Assembly: GCA_012514505.1 (NCBI GenBank)
Contig: JAAZAD010000534.1
Span: 1 to 57,510 of the forward strand
Length of the DNA stretch: 57,510 nt
Source of the DNA: Rhodococcus sp. (in: high G+C Gram-positive bacteria)
Lineage (GTDB): Bacteria; Actinomycetota; Actinomycetes; Mycobacteriales; Mycobacteriaceae
Direction of reading: 5' to 3'
Shown here: piece by piece, positions 19,252 to 28,494 of the stretch
How the letters are laid out: each line of letters starts with the position of its first letter
How positions within the stretch are numbered: position 1 is the first letter of the stretch
The notes under the pieces: model-generated
Seen by the model: only the letters and a program-made list of their open reading frames with translations
Databases searched by the model: none
What the model was told of the DNA's origin: nothing
Program-made: the position numbers and the translations under genes

Positions 19252-19740
19252 ATGCGTCTTCGCGATACACCCACCGTCGAAGTTTCCGAGCAGCTGACGT
19301 GCAGCCCGGAGCACGCCTGGTCGTTGATCACCGACATCGAGTTGCCGACCCGCAACGACGGCGAACTGCAGCGGGTCGAGTGGCTGGACGGCGCAACCGG
19401 GGTCGCCGTCGGTGCCCGCTTCCGTGGTTACAACGCGAACCCGCAACTGGGTGAGTGGGAGACCGAGTCCGAGATCGTCGAGGTCGAGGACGGTCGACGC
19501 TGGGTATGGTGCGTTGGTTCGACGAAATCACCATTCGCCTACTGGGGCTTCGAAGTCGACCCACACAAAGACGGGGCCGTCGTTCGCCAGTGGGCCAAGG
19601 TTGGCACAGGCCGGTCACCGTTCTCCGATTTCATCGACCAGCATCCGGACAAGGAGGGCGCTATTGTGGCCCACCGGATGTCGGTGTGGCGCGACGGGAT
19701 GGCCGCCAACCTGGCAGAACTCGAGCAGCTCACCCGCTGA
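19252..19740 (+). CDS. SRPBCC (START-like) family protein
   Basis: The 162-residue product fits the polyketide-cyclase/dehydrase-type helix-grip fold: VSEQLTCSPEHAWSLITDIE at the N-terminus, a beta sheet (VGARFRGYNANPQLGEWETE; RRWVWCVGSTKSPFAYWGFE) and a C-terminal helix (MSVWRDGMAANLAELEQL). Such proteins bind lipids or aromatic ligands; function here is unknown. ATG 19252 follows GGAGGG with 6 nt of spacing. Confidence 0.82.
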   Translation: MRLRDTPTVEVSEQLTCSPEHAWSLITDIELPTRNDGELQRVEWLDGATGVAVGARFRGYNANPQLGEWETESEIVEVEDGRRWVWCVGSTKSPFAYWGFEVDPHKDGAVVRQWAKVGTGRSPFSDFIDQHPDKEGAIVAHRMSVWRDGMAANLAELEQLTR

Positions 19741-19891
19741 CCCAAGCGGGCGCACCACCCATTCTCATCGAGGTCTTACTCCTCGTATCCATCACTGCGA
19801 TATCGGTTTTGGCGTTCTTCCTTGCGCGGGGCATCGGCGGGGTTAGGCTACGCCATCTTGCCAACCGATCCGCCGGGATGAGGAAGTGTGA

Positions 19892-21754
19892 ATGGAAGCC
19901 TCGAGAGACTGGAGCAATGAGCTCGTCGAGAGCCTGAAATGGCTTCTCATCACGTTCGGGATCACCTCCGTCTGTTTCGTGGCCATCATCGCCGTCCTGT
20001 TCCGGACGACGAAGTGGGGGCGCCAGTTCTGGCGGATCAGCGGCCAGTACTTCGTCGGCCCGGGTGGCTGGAAGGCCTGCTTGTTCTACGCGCTACTACT
20101 GTTGGTGACGCTCGCCGCGGTTCGCCTGAATGTGTTGTTCACGTTCATGGGCAACGACATTTTCACTGCCCTACAGGGTGGCGTGGCAGGCCTCGCACAA
20201 GGAGACGCCGCCGCGGTTGCTGCGGCCGAAGAAGCGTTCTGGGATGCGATCGTCGTATTCGTCGTTCTCGCAACACTTCACGTCGCACGCGGAATGTTTC
20301 ACATCTATTTGAGCCTCGCGTTCGATATCCGCTGGCGGGTGTGGCTGACCGACCGGTTCGCCAACGACTGGCTGGGCGAAAGCGCGTTCTACCGCGGTCG
20401 GTTCATCGACAACACGATCGACAATCCCGACCAGCGCATCGAACAGGACATCCAGTCGTTCGTCGTGACGTCTCGGCAACTGTCCGTGGGTGGCGGCACG
20501 GCGATCGGCGCCATCGGCTCGGTCGTGTCGGTGTTCTCCTTCACGCAGATCCTGTGGGATCTGTCCGGGCCGCTGAGTGTCTTCGGCCTCGAGATCCCTC
20601 GCGGGATGATGTTCTTCCTGATGGTGTTCGTCCTGATGACCACAGTGGTCGCGTTCTGGATCGGACATCCGCTGATCAAGCTGAACTTCATTCGTGAGTT
20701 CACGACGGCGAGTTTCCGATACGCGCTCGTGCGACTGCGTGACACCGCCGAGAACGTGGCCTTCTACCGCGGTGAGCGAGCTGAACACTCCACGTTGATG
20801 ACTCGGTTCGCGGCCGTCATCCGTAACGCCTGGCAGATCGTCTATCGGACAGTGAAGTTCACCGGGTGGAACTTCGGCGTCAACCAGAGTGCTGTCCTGT
20901 TCCCGTACGCGATACAGGGTCCGCGAGTGTTTGCAGGTGACATCAGCCTCGGCGATTTCCAGCAAACCGGTGGTGCGTTCTCCAATATCCACGACTCGTT
21001 GTCCTTCTTCCGCGAGGCGTACGACGATTTCGCGAATTACCGTGCCTCACTGATACGTCTGGACGGATTGAAGACGGCCAGCCGGCAGTCGCGCGAACTC
21101 CCCAGGATCTCGATGTCCGAGCTCGGCGATGCGCTCGAGTTGGATTCCATCGACGTCCGCAAGCCCGATGGCGAGGTCCTGATCGACGACCTGACGCTGC
21201 GGTTGACGCCGGGTGACGCGCTGGTGGTCAAGGGCCGGTCCGGCAGTGGCAAAACAACACTCTTGCGCACCCTCGCGCAGATGTGGCCGTACGGCGACGG
21301 CGAGATCCGGCGCCCGGGCGGGCAGGAGACCCTCTTCCTGTCGCAGACCCCGTACCTCCCACTGGGAGACCTGCGCACCGCTGTCGAGTATCCTGCCGAG
21401 CCGGGCGAGATCGACGATGCCGAGCTGCGACGGATTCTGCAGAAGGTACAGCTCGGCCATCTTGTCGACCGTCTGGACGAGGAGGCCGATTGGACAGCCA
21501 TCCTCTCGCCCGGCGAACAGCAGCGAGTGGCGTTCGCGCGGATCCTGATGATCAAACCGAAGTTGGTGTTCCTCGACGAGGCCACCTCGGCTCTGGACGA
21601 GGGCCTGGAGTACTCGCTGTACAAGCTGATCCGCGACGAAGCACCGGAGACGATGCTGGTCAGTGTCGCGCACCGAAGCACCGTCGACCAGCACCACACT
21701 CAACGACTGGATCTCGAGGGTGACGGTCCGTGGAAGCTGTCCCCGGTCGGCTGA
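19892..21754 (+). CDS. BacA/SbmA-type ABC transporter, fused permease and ATPase
   Basis: The 620-residue product has a membrane domain of about 1-400 with six helices (LLITFGITSVCFVAIIAVLF near the start; GMMFFLMVFVLMTTVVAFWI near 240) and the SbmA/BacA motif region WRVWLTDRFANDWL. The nucleotide-binding domain carries Walker A GRSGSGKTT near 448, signature LSPGEQQRVAF at 538 and Walker B KLVFLDEATSALDE near 557. It resembles M. tuberculosis Rv1819c, an exporter-fold importer of cobalamin and hydrophilic peptides. Import of such compounds across the cytoplasmic membrane is inferred from that family. It is convergent with the enoyl-CoA hydratase gene. Confidence 0.9.
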   Translation: MEASRDWSNELVESLKWLLITFGITSVCFVAIIAVLFRTTKWGRQFWRISGQYFVGPGGWKACLFYALLLLVTLAAVRLNVLFTFMGNDIFTALQGGVAGLAQGDAAAVAAAEEAFWDAIVVFVVLATLHVARGMFHIYLSLAFDIRWRVWLTDRFANDWLGESAFYRGRFIDNTIDNPDQRIEQDIQSFVVTSRQLSVGGGTAIGAIGSVVSVFSFTQILWDLSGPLSVFGLEIPRGMMFFLMVFVLMTTVVAFWIGHPLIKLNFIREFTTASFRYALVRLRDTAENVAFYRGERAEHSTLMTRFAAVIRNAWQIVYRTVKFTGWNFGVNQSAVLFPYAIQGPRVFAGDISLGDFQQTGGAFSNIHDSLSFFREAYDDFANYRASLIRLDGLKTASRQSRELPRISMSELGDALELDSIDVRKPDGEVLIDDLTLRLTPGDALVVKGRSGSGKTTLLRTLAQMWPYGDGEIRRPGGQETLFLSQTPYLPLGDLRTAVEYPAEPGEIDDAELRRILQKVQLGHLVDRLDEEADWTAILSPGEQQRVAFARILMIKPKLVFLDEATSALDEGLEYSLYKLIRDEAPETMLVSVAHRSTVDQHHTQRLDLEGDGPWKLSPVG

Positions 21755-21795
21755 CACCGGCTCCGAGTTGCTTACCCAGCACCGATCCGACGACG

Positions 21796-22593
21796 CTACC
21801 GAGCTGACGGGAACTGCGGCGCGCGCTTTTCTCGCAATGCGGTGTAACCCTCCACCACATCCGGGCCGAGGAACGTCAGCATTTCGTACGCTGCCGACTG
21901 ATCGAAGGTTGGACCTGCAGCGCGAAGCCAGTTGTTCAGGCTCCGCTTGGTAAGCCGAATCGCCTGCTGCGCACCGGTCGCCAGGGTGTCTGCGACACGA
22001 AGTGCTTCGTCGAGCACCTGATCGCGAGGGAGGGCCTTGGCGACCATTCCGAGACGCTCCGCCTCGGCGCCGGTGAGCATTTCGCCGGTGAGGAGGTAGT
22101 AACGAGCCTTGGCCATACCGGCGAGCAACGGCCAGATGATGGCGGCATGGTCGCCGGCGGCAACACCCAGTTTGACGTGCCCGTCACCGATCTTGGCGTC
22201 CTCAGCTGCGATGGCGACATCGGCCAACAGGGCGGCCACCGTACCTGCACCCACCGCGACACCGTTGATCGCGGACACGATCGGCTTGTCGCAGTTGATG
22301 ATGTTGTAGACGAGGTCGCTCATCTCGGTGAGCATGTGCGAGACGTGCTCGTAATTGCCCGACATCCGCTCGACCATGGCGAGGTCACCGCCGGCCGAGA
22401 ACGCCTTTCCTGCACCGGTGATCACCGCGACACGGGTGTCGGGGTCGTCGGCGACGTCCTTCCACACACGTGCGAGCTCGGTGTGCATCTCTTCGTCGGC
22501 CGCGTTGTATTTTTCGGGCCGGTCGAGGGTGATGAGCAGAACCCCGTTGTCACGCCGGGTGAACGTCAGCTGGTTGTAATCGTCAAAGTTCAT
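21796..22593 (-). CDS. Enoyl-CoA hydratase/isomerase
   Basis: The 265-residue crotonase-fold protein shows [20 protein letters not shown], the oxyanion-hole [16 protein letters not shown] and [20 protein letters not shown]. Position 2 of the oxyanion hole is intact, but the second catalytic Glu region ([20 protein letters not shown]) has D in place of the usual G-G/E pair, as in isomerase-like members. It lies 17 bp after a 3-hydroxyacyl-CoA dehydrogenase gene on the same strand, with AAGGATC as ribosome site. Together they suggest beta-oxidation or degradation of an aromatic or branched acyl chain. Confidence 0.88.
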   Translation of the reverse strand: MNFDDYNQLTFTRRDNGVLLITLDRPEKYNAADEEMHTELARVWKDVADDPDTRVAVITGAGKAFSAGGDLAMVERMSGNYEHVSHMLTEMSDLVYNIINCDKPIVSAINGVAVGAGTVAALLADVAIAAEDAKIGDGHVKLGVAAGDHAAIIWPLLAGMAKARYYLLTGEMLTGAEAERLGMVAKALPRDQVLDEALRVADTLATGAQQAIRLTKRSLNNWLRAAGPTFDQSAAYEMLTFLGPDVVEGYTALREKRAPQFPSAR

Positions 22594-22610
22594 GTGGAGG
22601 GACGATCCTT

Positions 22611-24146
22611 TCAGGAGTTGTGTGCCGGTGCTGATGACCGGTCGATCAGGTCGTGCGGTGAAGTTCCTCTGGCAGTCAGCGACATTCCGAGTTCTGCGCG
22701 TGAACGCAGCCAGCCACTCGCCCGGTAGCGCGGGTCACCGGTGTATCGATGCAGGCCATCGAGGATGGTCACGATCGTGTCCGGGTTCGTTCTGTCGCCG
22801 AGTTCGAGTGGTCCGGCCGGGTAGCCGAGTCCGAGACGGGCACCGAGGTCGATGTCGGCCGGGCTGCCGATCGACTGTTCAGCAAGCGCGCAGCCGAGAT
22901 TCACTACCGTCGCCAGGATGCGCTGTGCCACCGGTGCGGGCCCGTCAGAGGTGATGGTCAGATGCTCGGTCGCGGCCGCGATCGCCTGGACGGCTGCACG
23001 ACCGGCACTTGGTTCGAGGGAAGGAGGGATCACCGCGACGAGCCTGCCGGTCCCCACACTCAGGGGATCCACACCGATCGTGCGTGTGGTGTCCAGCCCG
23101 GCCGTCAGTGCTACCCGATGAACCGGCTCACCCAGCGGCGTAACGACCGATACAGCTGTGGGAGAGGAGGTCTCGACCACGTCGACCCCGGCACTGCGGA
23201 GCGCATCGGCCAGAGCGGGGCTTTCGTGGACGTGAACGGACGTCGCGGCGGAATCGGCCGTGATTGCCAGCTCTGCGGGAATCACGGGACGCCCGTCGGC
23301 ATAGGCGTAGAAACCCTCGCCACTCTTACGCCCCAGAAGATTCGCAGTGACACGCGCCTCGGCCAAAGGCGACGGCCTCAGACGAGGATCGCCGTAGAAG
23401 CCATTCGAGACGTTGATCATCACCGGATGCGATACTTCGAGTCCGGTCAGATCCATCAGCTCGAACGGACCCATCTTGAAGCCCAGCACGTCTCGGACGA
23501 TCCGGTCGATATCGGCGACAGACGCGGCCTGTTCCGACAGCAATGCGAGTCCCTCGGTCACCAGTGCACGACCGAGATGGTTGACGAGGAATCCCGGCGT
23601 GTCCTGTGCAAGCACCGGGGTATGCCCCAGCCTCGTGGCGAATTCGCGCGCCGCCTGAACGTTCGCCGAAGCGGTGCGCAGTCCTGGGATGACCTCGACC
23701 AGCTTCATCAACGGGACGGGGTTGAAGAAGTGCAGGCCGATCATGTTCTCCGGACGCTCCAGAACCGAGGCGATCGCGGAGATGGGAATCGAGCTCGTAT
23801 TCGAGGCGAGCAACGCTCGTGGCGCCACCTTCTCGAGTTCGGCGAACAGCTTCTGCTTGACCTCGAGTCTCTCCACGACAGCTTCGACGACGAGGTCGAC
23901 CGAATCGGTTGCGTCGGTGGGAGCGGCCCCGGTGCGCAGGAGATCGAGCGCAGCACTCGCTTCCTCGGACGTCCGTGCACCCTTCTCGACGGACCGACGC
24001 ATCATGGCGGTGATGAACTCGACCGCAGCGGTCACGGCCTGTTCCGAGAGATCGGTCAACTCGACGGTCACGCCGGCGGCAATAGCCGTCTGGGCGATGC
24101 CTCGCCCCATCGTGCCTGCGCCGATCACACGAATGGTTTCGATCAT
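22611..24146 (-). CDS. 3-hydroxyacyl-CoA dehydrogenase with duplicated C-terminal domain
   Basis: The 511-residue product has the Rossmann motif VIGAGTMGRGIAQTAIAAG, the LASNTSSIPIS and IGLHFFNPVPLMKLVEVIPG signatures, and FLVNHLGRALVTEGLAL at the start of the C-terminal domain. A second C-terminal module follows from about 390 (RILATVVNLGCALAEQ, YPAGPLELGD), the PaaH-like layout. It oxidises 3-hydroxyacyl-CoA with NAD. It heads an operon with the enoyl-CoA hydratase and is divergent from a second hydratase. Confidence 0.93.
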   Translation of the reverse strand: MIETIRVIGAGTMGRGIAQTAIAAGVTVELTDLSEQAVTAAVEFITAMMRRSVEKGARTSEEASAALDLLRTGAAPTDATDSVDLVVEAVVERLEVKQKLFAELEKVAPRALLASNTSSIPISAIASVLERPENMIGLHFFNPVPLMKLVEVIPGLRTASANVQAAREFATRLGHTPVLAQDTPGFLVNHLGRALVTEGLALLSEQAASVADIDRIVRDVLGFKMGPFELMDLTGLEVSHPVMINVSNGFYGDPRLRPSPLAEARVTANLLGRKSGEGFYAYADGRPVIPAELAITADSAATSVHVHESPALADALRSAGVDVVETSSPTAVSVVTPLGEPVHRVALTAGLDTTRTIGVDPLSVGTGRLVAVIPPSLEPSAGRAAVQAIAAATEHLTITSDGPAPVAQRILATVVNLGCALAEQSIGSPADIDLGARLGLGYPAGPLELGDRTNPDTIVTILDGLHRYTGDPRYRASGWLRSRAELGMSLTARGTSPHDLIDRSSAPAHNS

Positions 24147-24285
24147 GTGCTGTCCCTTGCTGTTCGCCGGCCTGGGTAAGTTCGAGAATTGCCCGTCACG
24201 TCGCGTCGATTCGGGTCAATACCCTGATGAGTCGTACCCACGTATCGTGCACGTGTCAGACTCCCCAGAGAAAGAGACGCCGACC

Positions 24286-25080
24286 ATGGCCGAAGTACTG
24301 CACGAGCGGGTCAAATGGGATCTCCAGGACTCCGTCGCCCGCATCACCCTGGCCGACGGCGCAGGCAATGCGTTGGATCTGGGCATGTCTCTCGGAATTC
24401 GAGAGGCGGCCGAACGTGTTTCCGCCGGCGCGGCAGACGGCAGCATCCGGGTTGCCGTGCTGTCAGCAGAAGGCCCCAGGTTCAGCGTGGGCGGCGACCT
24501 CGGTGATTTCGCCAACGCGCCCGTGCCCGGCGACCGTGTGAAGCAATGCGCCGACGAACTCCACAAGGCGATCCTCGCACTGTCCGACAGTTCGGTGCCG
24601 GTCGTCAGCGTTGTTCACAGCACCGTTGCAGGTGGCGGAATCGGTATCGCGCTCGCTGCCGACATCGTCCTCATCGCCGAGGACGCCAAGATCCGCACCG
24701 CCTACACCGCTGCCGGCCTGTCGCCGGACTGCGGCGTGACCTGGGCACTCGCCCGCCGTCTGGGAACGGCCCGGGCATTGGAACTGACGCTCACCAACCG
24801 CATGTTCACGGGCAGCGACGCCGCGGCTTGGGGCCTCGTCAGCCGGGCAGTCCCCGCAGACGAACTCATGCAGGTTGCCGAGGAGATCGTTTCCGGGCTT
24901 CACTCGGGCCCCGCAGGCGCCTACGCAGAAACCAAGCGCCTCATGCTGGCCGCCAGCCAACGCGATCTTGCCACGCAACTCGACGACGAGGCGGCCACGA
25001 TCCACAAACAGTTCGTGGGACCGGAAGGAACCGAGGGTGTCGACGCCTTCCTGAACAAGCGAGCACCGTCCTTCAAGTAA
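24286..25080 (+). CDS. Enoyl-CoA hydratase/isomerase
   Basis: The 264-residue product from ATG 24286 (MAEVLHERVKWDLQD) has the crotonase motifs GPRFSVGGDLGDFANAPVPG and VVHSTVAGGGIGIALAADIV. TAAGLSPDCGVTWALAR carries the D-C-G pattern found in PaaG-like isomerases rather than E-E hydratases. It is divergent from the dehydrogenase-hydratase operon across 139 bp. The three genes probably serve one acyl-CoA degradation route. Confidence 0.9.
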   Translation: MAEVLHERVKWDLQDSVARITLADGAGNALDLGMSLGIREAAERVSAGAADGSIRVAVLSAEGPRFSVGGDLGDFANAPVPGDRVKQCADELHKAILALSDSSVPVVSVVHSTVAGGGIGIALAADIVLIAEDAKIRTAYTAAGLSPDCGVTWALARRLGTARALELTLTNRMFTGSDAAAWGLVSRAVPADELMQVAEEIVSGLHSGPAGAYAETKRLMLAASQRDLATQLDDEAATIHKQFVGPEGTEGVDAFLNKRAPSFK

Positions 25081-25136
25081 GACGTGCGCGGCCGATCCCA
25101 TTGCGGTCGCACCCGAATGTCGGCATCGTATTCATT

Positions 25137-25289
25137 GTGCCCACCCGAACAGCAGTGCAGGTTGTATGCCTGACGGCGCTGGTCGCGGTGGGCACGATGC
25201 TGCTTCTGGTCGGCGCATTCGGATCGGGCGGCTTGTGCCTGGCGGGCAGCGCATTCTGCTTCTGGCGCCTGTACCGCGACACGGCTTAG
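25137..25289 (+). CDS. 50-residue membrane protein
   Basis: GTG 25137 starts a frame encoding two hydrophobic helices (TAVQVVCLTALVAVGTMLLL and GGLCLAGSAFCFW) with a charged C-terminus RLYRDTA. No clear ribosome site is seen, so confidence is moderate. It lies between the hydratase gene and the toxin-antitoxin pair. Confidence 0.45.
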   Translation: MPTRTAVQVVCLTALVAVGTMLLLVGAFGSGGLCLAGSAFCFWRLYRDTA

Positions 25290-25342
25290 GGGGCACCTGA
25301 TCGGTTCACCGCAGTCGAACATGGGCCTTACGCGTAGCACTC

Positions 25343-25376
25343 TTGTACGTTTTCGACTGCAAAGTACAATTGGTAC
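25343..25376 (+). promoter_or_regulatory. Promoter/operator of the toxin-antitoxin pair, probably leaderless
   Basis: TTGTAC (25343-25348), a 16-bp spacer and TACAAT (25365-25370) form a good promoter whose start would fall at the A of ATG 25377. No Shine-Dalgarno is present. TTGTAC is inverted as GTACAA (25364-25369), and GTAC-AATTG-GTAC runs to the start codon, so an operator overlaps the promoter. Confidence 0.6.
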
Positions 25377-25652
25377 ATGTCCGAAGCTGCCGCTCTGAGC
25401 ATCTCTGATGCACGCACTCAACTTGCGACGATCATTGATCGCGCTCGTACCGAACATCAGCCCGTCTACGTCACTCGCCGCGGCCGCCGGATTGCGGCGG
25501 TGATCGATGCCGACGACCTCGATCGCCTCATCGAACTGGCCGAGGACATGACCGATATACGCGCTGCCGACGAGGCTCGCGCCGAGATGCAATCGACCGG
25601 CACGACGCCGATACCGTGGGATGAGGTCAAGGCCGATCTGGGCCTTGCATGA
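25377..25652 (+). CDS. Phd/YefM-type antitoxin
   Basis: The 91-residue product has the Phd N-terminal DNA-binding fold (LSISDARTQLATIIDRARTE, HQPVYVTRRGRRIAAVIDAD) and an acidic helical C-terminus (EDMTDIRAADEARAEM) that would wrap the toxin. It overlaps the toxin start (ATGA). It should neutralise the RelE-like toxin and repress the promoter through the GTAC palindromes directly upstream. Translation is probably leaderless. Confidence 0.92.
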   Translation: MSEAAALSISDARTQLATIIDRARTEHQPVYVTRRGRRIAAVIDADDLDRLIELAEDMTDIRAADEARAEMQSTGTTPIPWDEVKADLGLA

Positions 25653-25912
25653 CGTACGCAGTCGAGCTGACCCCCGCAGCGAGCCGCCAGTTGCGCAAGT
25701 TCGATCCACCGGTGCGCCGCCGCTTGCAAGCGGCGATAGAACTGCTCGCCACCGAGCCACGACCGCCCGCAGCGACACGGCTCGTTGGAGGCCGTGGAGA
25801 ATGGCGAGTACGGACCGGCGACTACCGCATAGTCTACGAAATCAAGGACGCTCGACTCCTGGTGCTCGTCCTCAACGTAGGACATCGCCGCGAGATCTAC
25901 CAGCAACTCTGA
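25649..25912 (+). CDS. RelE/ParE-family toxin
   Basis: The 87-residue product matches the RelE fold: YAVELTPAASRQLRKFDPPV, RLVGGRGEWRVRTGDYRIVY and LVLVLNVGHRREIYQQL. The R-x-G-D-Y-R-I-V-Y core and terminal HRREIY are typical of ribosome-dependent mRNA interferases. Paired with the upstream antitoxin by a 4-nt overlap. Just downstream, the GGTTTCCC unit is repeated three times (about 25917-25940). Confidence 0.92.
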   Translation: MTYAVELTPAASRQLRKFDPPVRRRLQAAIELLATEPRPPAATRLVGGRGEWRVRTGDYRIVYEIKDARLLVLVLNVGHRREIYQQL

Positions 25913-25964
25913 CGTCCGGTTTCCCGGTTTCCCGGTTTCCAAGAGCTGATCACCGAGCGCCGAG

Positions 25965-26387
25965 TCAGGGCGCGGGCGAAGTGATCTCCAGTGCAATGTT
26001 GTCTGGATCGCGGAACTCGAGGAGCCTGATCGGTCCCGCGTCCTTGATCGGCTCGTGAGCGATCCCAAGGTCGTCCAATACCGAAGCTGCGCTTTCCAGG
26101 TCGGCATACGAATCAACAGCGAAGCTCAGGTGATCGAGTCCCGTTGTGTTCTCGTCGAACCTGTCATCTCCCTGCGCGACGGGGCGAAGCCCAAACAATC
26201 CACCACCGAACTTGTAGAGGACACCGCCGAACAGAAACCACAACTTCTCACGTGTTTCACTATCGGCATCCGGCGGAAGTTCGTACGCTACTTCGAAACC
26301 GAATACAGCGTCGTAGAACTTGCGTGACTTCTCGATGTCTCGCACCGTCAGGCGCACGTGGTGAAAGTCGGTTGCGGCAATCGGCAT
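25965..26387 (-). CDS. VOC-family (glyoxalase/dioxygenase) protein
   Basis: The product is 140 residues from ATG 26387, chosen for its AAGGGG ribosome site. HHVRLTVRDIEKSRKFYDAV at the start, LDHLSFAVDSYADLESAASV in the middle and FRDPDNIALEI at the end give the paired beta-alpha-beta modules and the H, H, E metal ligands. The reaction is unknown. It is downstream of the alpha/beta hydrolase on the same strand, 77 bp away. Confidence 0.87.
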   Translation of the reverse strand: MPIAATDFHHVRLTVRDIEKSRKFYDAVFGFEVAYELPPDADSETREKLWFLFGGVLYKFGGGLFGLRPVAQGDDRFDENTTGLDHLSFAVDSYADLESAASVLDDLGIAHEPIKDAGPIRLLEFRDPDNIALEITSPAP

Positions 26388-26464
26388 GGAATACCCCTTC
26401 TCTCGCAGTGACCGCCACGCTACAGAAGGCCGCACCACCCAGTCTCCGATCGGTACTGCCGTCT

Positions 26465-27343
26465 TCAGCGGTCAAGGGCATCGAGAAGCTCCGCGTTCAG
26501 TTCAGCACTCGGCTCCATCGGGAGTGTGTGGTGGGTGCCGGAGGACAACGTGACGATACGGGCATTACTCAACGAGGATCGAACAGATCGCTCGACCTTC
26601 GCGACGTCGTGCACCTTGCTGCGAGGGGCCAGGACCACGGTGGTATCGACTCTGAGCGTGGACAATGCCTCCACGGTGGGCCTTCTGGGAACGATGGTTT
26701 TCGAGTTCGGGAAGTCGGCGGCCCCTCGCGCCAGAAGAGTCATCCAATCCGGATCGAATTGTGCACCTTCGGTTTCCCACTCGAGGAATACCCTCTCCCG
26801 CTTCTCGGTCGGCCGCAGGAAGATCGGCAACGCGTGCAGAAGGTAGCGCGGCTTCATACCGGCGAAGCACGAATTCGGATCGAGCAGCATAAGCCGGTCA
26901 ACACGCTCGGGGGTCCGCAACGCATAGGCCAGGGCAATTATCGCCCCGTACGAGTGCGCAACAATGCTCGGGCGGGCCAACCCCAACGAGTCGACGACAC
27001 TTTCGAGCCAATCCAGCAGGTCGTCGACGTTTCGGATGGCGTCACCGGTATGCGCACTACGTCCGGCATCACCCATCAAATCCACCGCGTGGACACGGTG
27101 CGCGCGGCTCAACGCTGCAATGTTGTCGAACCACACCGTGGAGGTGGCACCGCCACCGGGCAGCAGAAGAACGGGCGGCGCACCTTCGGGGCCACAGGAA
27201 TTCACTCGGGTCGACCCAAATCGTGATTCGACATCCGAGCTCGTTGTGCCCTCGGGCCATTTCGACAGAACCGCGTCGTACGCGCGGTAGAAGGCCTCCC
27301 CCTCAGCAGTGTCAGCAAACTGGGTAATCGTGGAGAGCGCCAT
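26465..27343 (-). CDS. Alpha/beta hydrolase
   Basis: The product is 292 residues from ATG 27343, which has GGAGG 6 nt upstream; an ATG at 27355 is in frame. The oxyanion motif LLLPGGGATS, the nucleophile elbow VAHSYGA near 140, and GTHHTLPMEP with the catalytic histidine place it in the hydrolase family 6 group (haloperoxidase/esterase-like). It is divergent from a MarR gene with palindromes between them and is probably its target. Confidence 0.88.
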   Translation of the reverse strand: MALSTITQFADTAEGEAFYRAYDAVLSKWPEGTTSSDVESRFGSTRVNSCGPEGAPPVLLLPGGGATSTVWFDNIAALSRAHRVHAVDLMGDAGRSAHTGDAIRNVDDLLDWLESVVDSLGLARPSIVAHSYGAIIALAYALRTPERVDRLMLLDPNSCFAGMKPRYLLHALPIFLRPTEKRERVFLEWETEGAQFDPDWMTLLARGAADFPNSKTIVPRRPTVEALSTLRVDTTVVLAPRSKVHDVAKVERSVRSSLSNARIVTLSSGTHHTLPMEPSAELNAELLDALDR

Positions 27344-27363
27344 CAATACCTCCATGATCTAAT

Positions 27364-27400
27364 ATTTCGACAATCGAGATAATACTCGGTCTACTCGAGT
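27364..27400. promoter_or_regulatory. MarR operators between hydrolase and marR
   Basis: ATTTCGA-CAA-TCGAGAT (27364-27380, 6 of 7 arm positions pair) and the perfect dyad ACTCGAGT (27393-27400) lie in the 80-bp divergent gap. Confidence 0.5.
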
Positions 27401-27423
27401 ACGCACGTGAAAGCGGAGGAGAC

Positions 27424-27906
27424 ATGGCCGACCCCGACAGCCGCGATGGCGGACACACGATAGTGCACCAGTTGCGGGCACTGACCGTGCAGTTGGACCT
27501 GCTCGGCTCACGCTTTGCGCAACGTCACGACCTGCATGCAACCGACCTTCGCGCCCTGATCGGACTACTCGACAACGAACGGGCAGGCACCCCCTCGACA
27601 CCCGGATGGCTCGCCGGCCATCTGCATCTGAACGCAGCCTCCGTCACCGCCCTCCTGGACCGAATGACCGAGGCCGGCTATGTGCAACGAGACCGCGACA
27701 CCAGAGATCGTCGGCGAGTCATCCTCACAGTCACACCCGAAGCCAAAGAGCTTGGGCTGGAGTTCTTCGGACCACTGATCTCCCAGGCAGTCTCGGCTAT
27801 AGACACCTTCTCACCAGATCAGATCGAGACCATCAGCGAGTTTCTCGTCACGATGACCGACGCGGTGGATACGGCACATACCGAGCAGGCCGAGGCCGGG
27901 AGCTAG
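27424..27906 (+). CDS. MarR-family transcriptional regulator
   Basis: The 160-residue product shows the MarR layout: LHATDLRALIGLLDNERAG, the recognition region HLHLNAASVTALLDRMTEAG and the wing QRDRDTRDRRRVILTVT. It is divergent from an alpha/beta hydrolase gene, which it likely represses until a phenolic or lipid ligand binds. Its stop overlaps the convergent DJ-1-like gene by 3 nt (CTAG). Confidence 0.9.
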   Translation: MADPDSRDGGHTIVHQLRALTVQLDLLGSRFAQRHDLHATDLRALIGLLDNERAGTPSTPGWLAGHLHLNAASVTALLDRMTEAGYVQRDRDTRDRRRVILTVTPEAKELGLEFFGPLISQAVSAIDTFSPDQIETISEFLVTMTDAVDTAHTEQAEAGS

Positions 27907-28490
27907 ACCGGCGGTTCCGGGTCGTACTGGATATGGCGACGCACTTCACGCGCTCTTTCGGTGCCGACGAGCCGGTCCACCAGATGCAATGCCATGTCGA
28001 TGCCGGCGGAGATACCCGCACCGGTCACGATGTCGCCGTCGTCGACCCATCGCTCGTCGGTGCGAAGGTCGATCGAGTTGTCGACGGCGCGGAGTTCGTC
28101 GAAGGCCGCGAAATATGTTGTAGCGGGACGATTACGAAGTAGACCCGCGCTGGCAAGAACGAGTGCGCCGGTACACACGCTGACGACCACTGCCCCCGAC
28201 TCCTTCACATGCCGTAGCCAGTCGAGCACCTTCGGGTCGTGCATGACGGCACGAGCGCCGTCTCCACCAGGCACGATGACGACATCCACGTCACCGCTTC
28301 GAATCTCTTGCGGGACAATCACTGCGCCCTTTGCAGCCTGCACCGGGGAGGTCGTGTCCGCGACAAGCCTGACGCGCCAACCATCATCGGGATACTGCTG
28401 GGTCCAACTCGCGAGAACCTCCCACGGACCCAATGCGTCCAGTTCCTCGAAGCCTTCGAACAGGTAGATCCCGATCGTCTTCTCGGCCAC
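27903..28490 (-). CDS. DJ-1/PfpI-family protein
   Basis: The product is 195 residues from GTG 28490 with AGGAG upstream. IGIYLFEGFEELDALGPWEV, VVIVPGGDGARAV and the nucleophile elbow VVSVCTGALVLASAGLL (reactive cysteine) place it in the glutamine-amidotransferase-like DJ-1 group, near isonitrile hydratases and the amidase-like domains of AraC regulators. The start is 4 nt after the stop of the AlkD-like gene, so they share an operon. Reaction not determined. Confidence 0.87.
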   Translation of the reverse strand: MAEKTIGIYLFEGFEELDALGPWEVLASWTQQYPDDGWRVRLVADTTSPVQAAKGAVIVPQEIRSGDVDVVIVPGGDGARAVMHDPKVLDWLRHVKESGAVVVSVCTGALVLASAGLLRNRPATTYFAAFDELRAVDNSIDLRTDERWVDDGDIVTGAGISAGIDMALHLVDRLVGTERAREVRRHIQYDPEPPV

Positions 28491-28494
28491 GGTT

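Noticed and set aside
24546-25289. 247-codon frame overlapping the enoyl-CoA hydratase gene
   Set aside because: The overlapping part is an arginine-rich shadow; only its last 50 codons, after the hydratase stop, are plausible as a separate small membrane protein.
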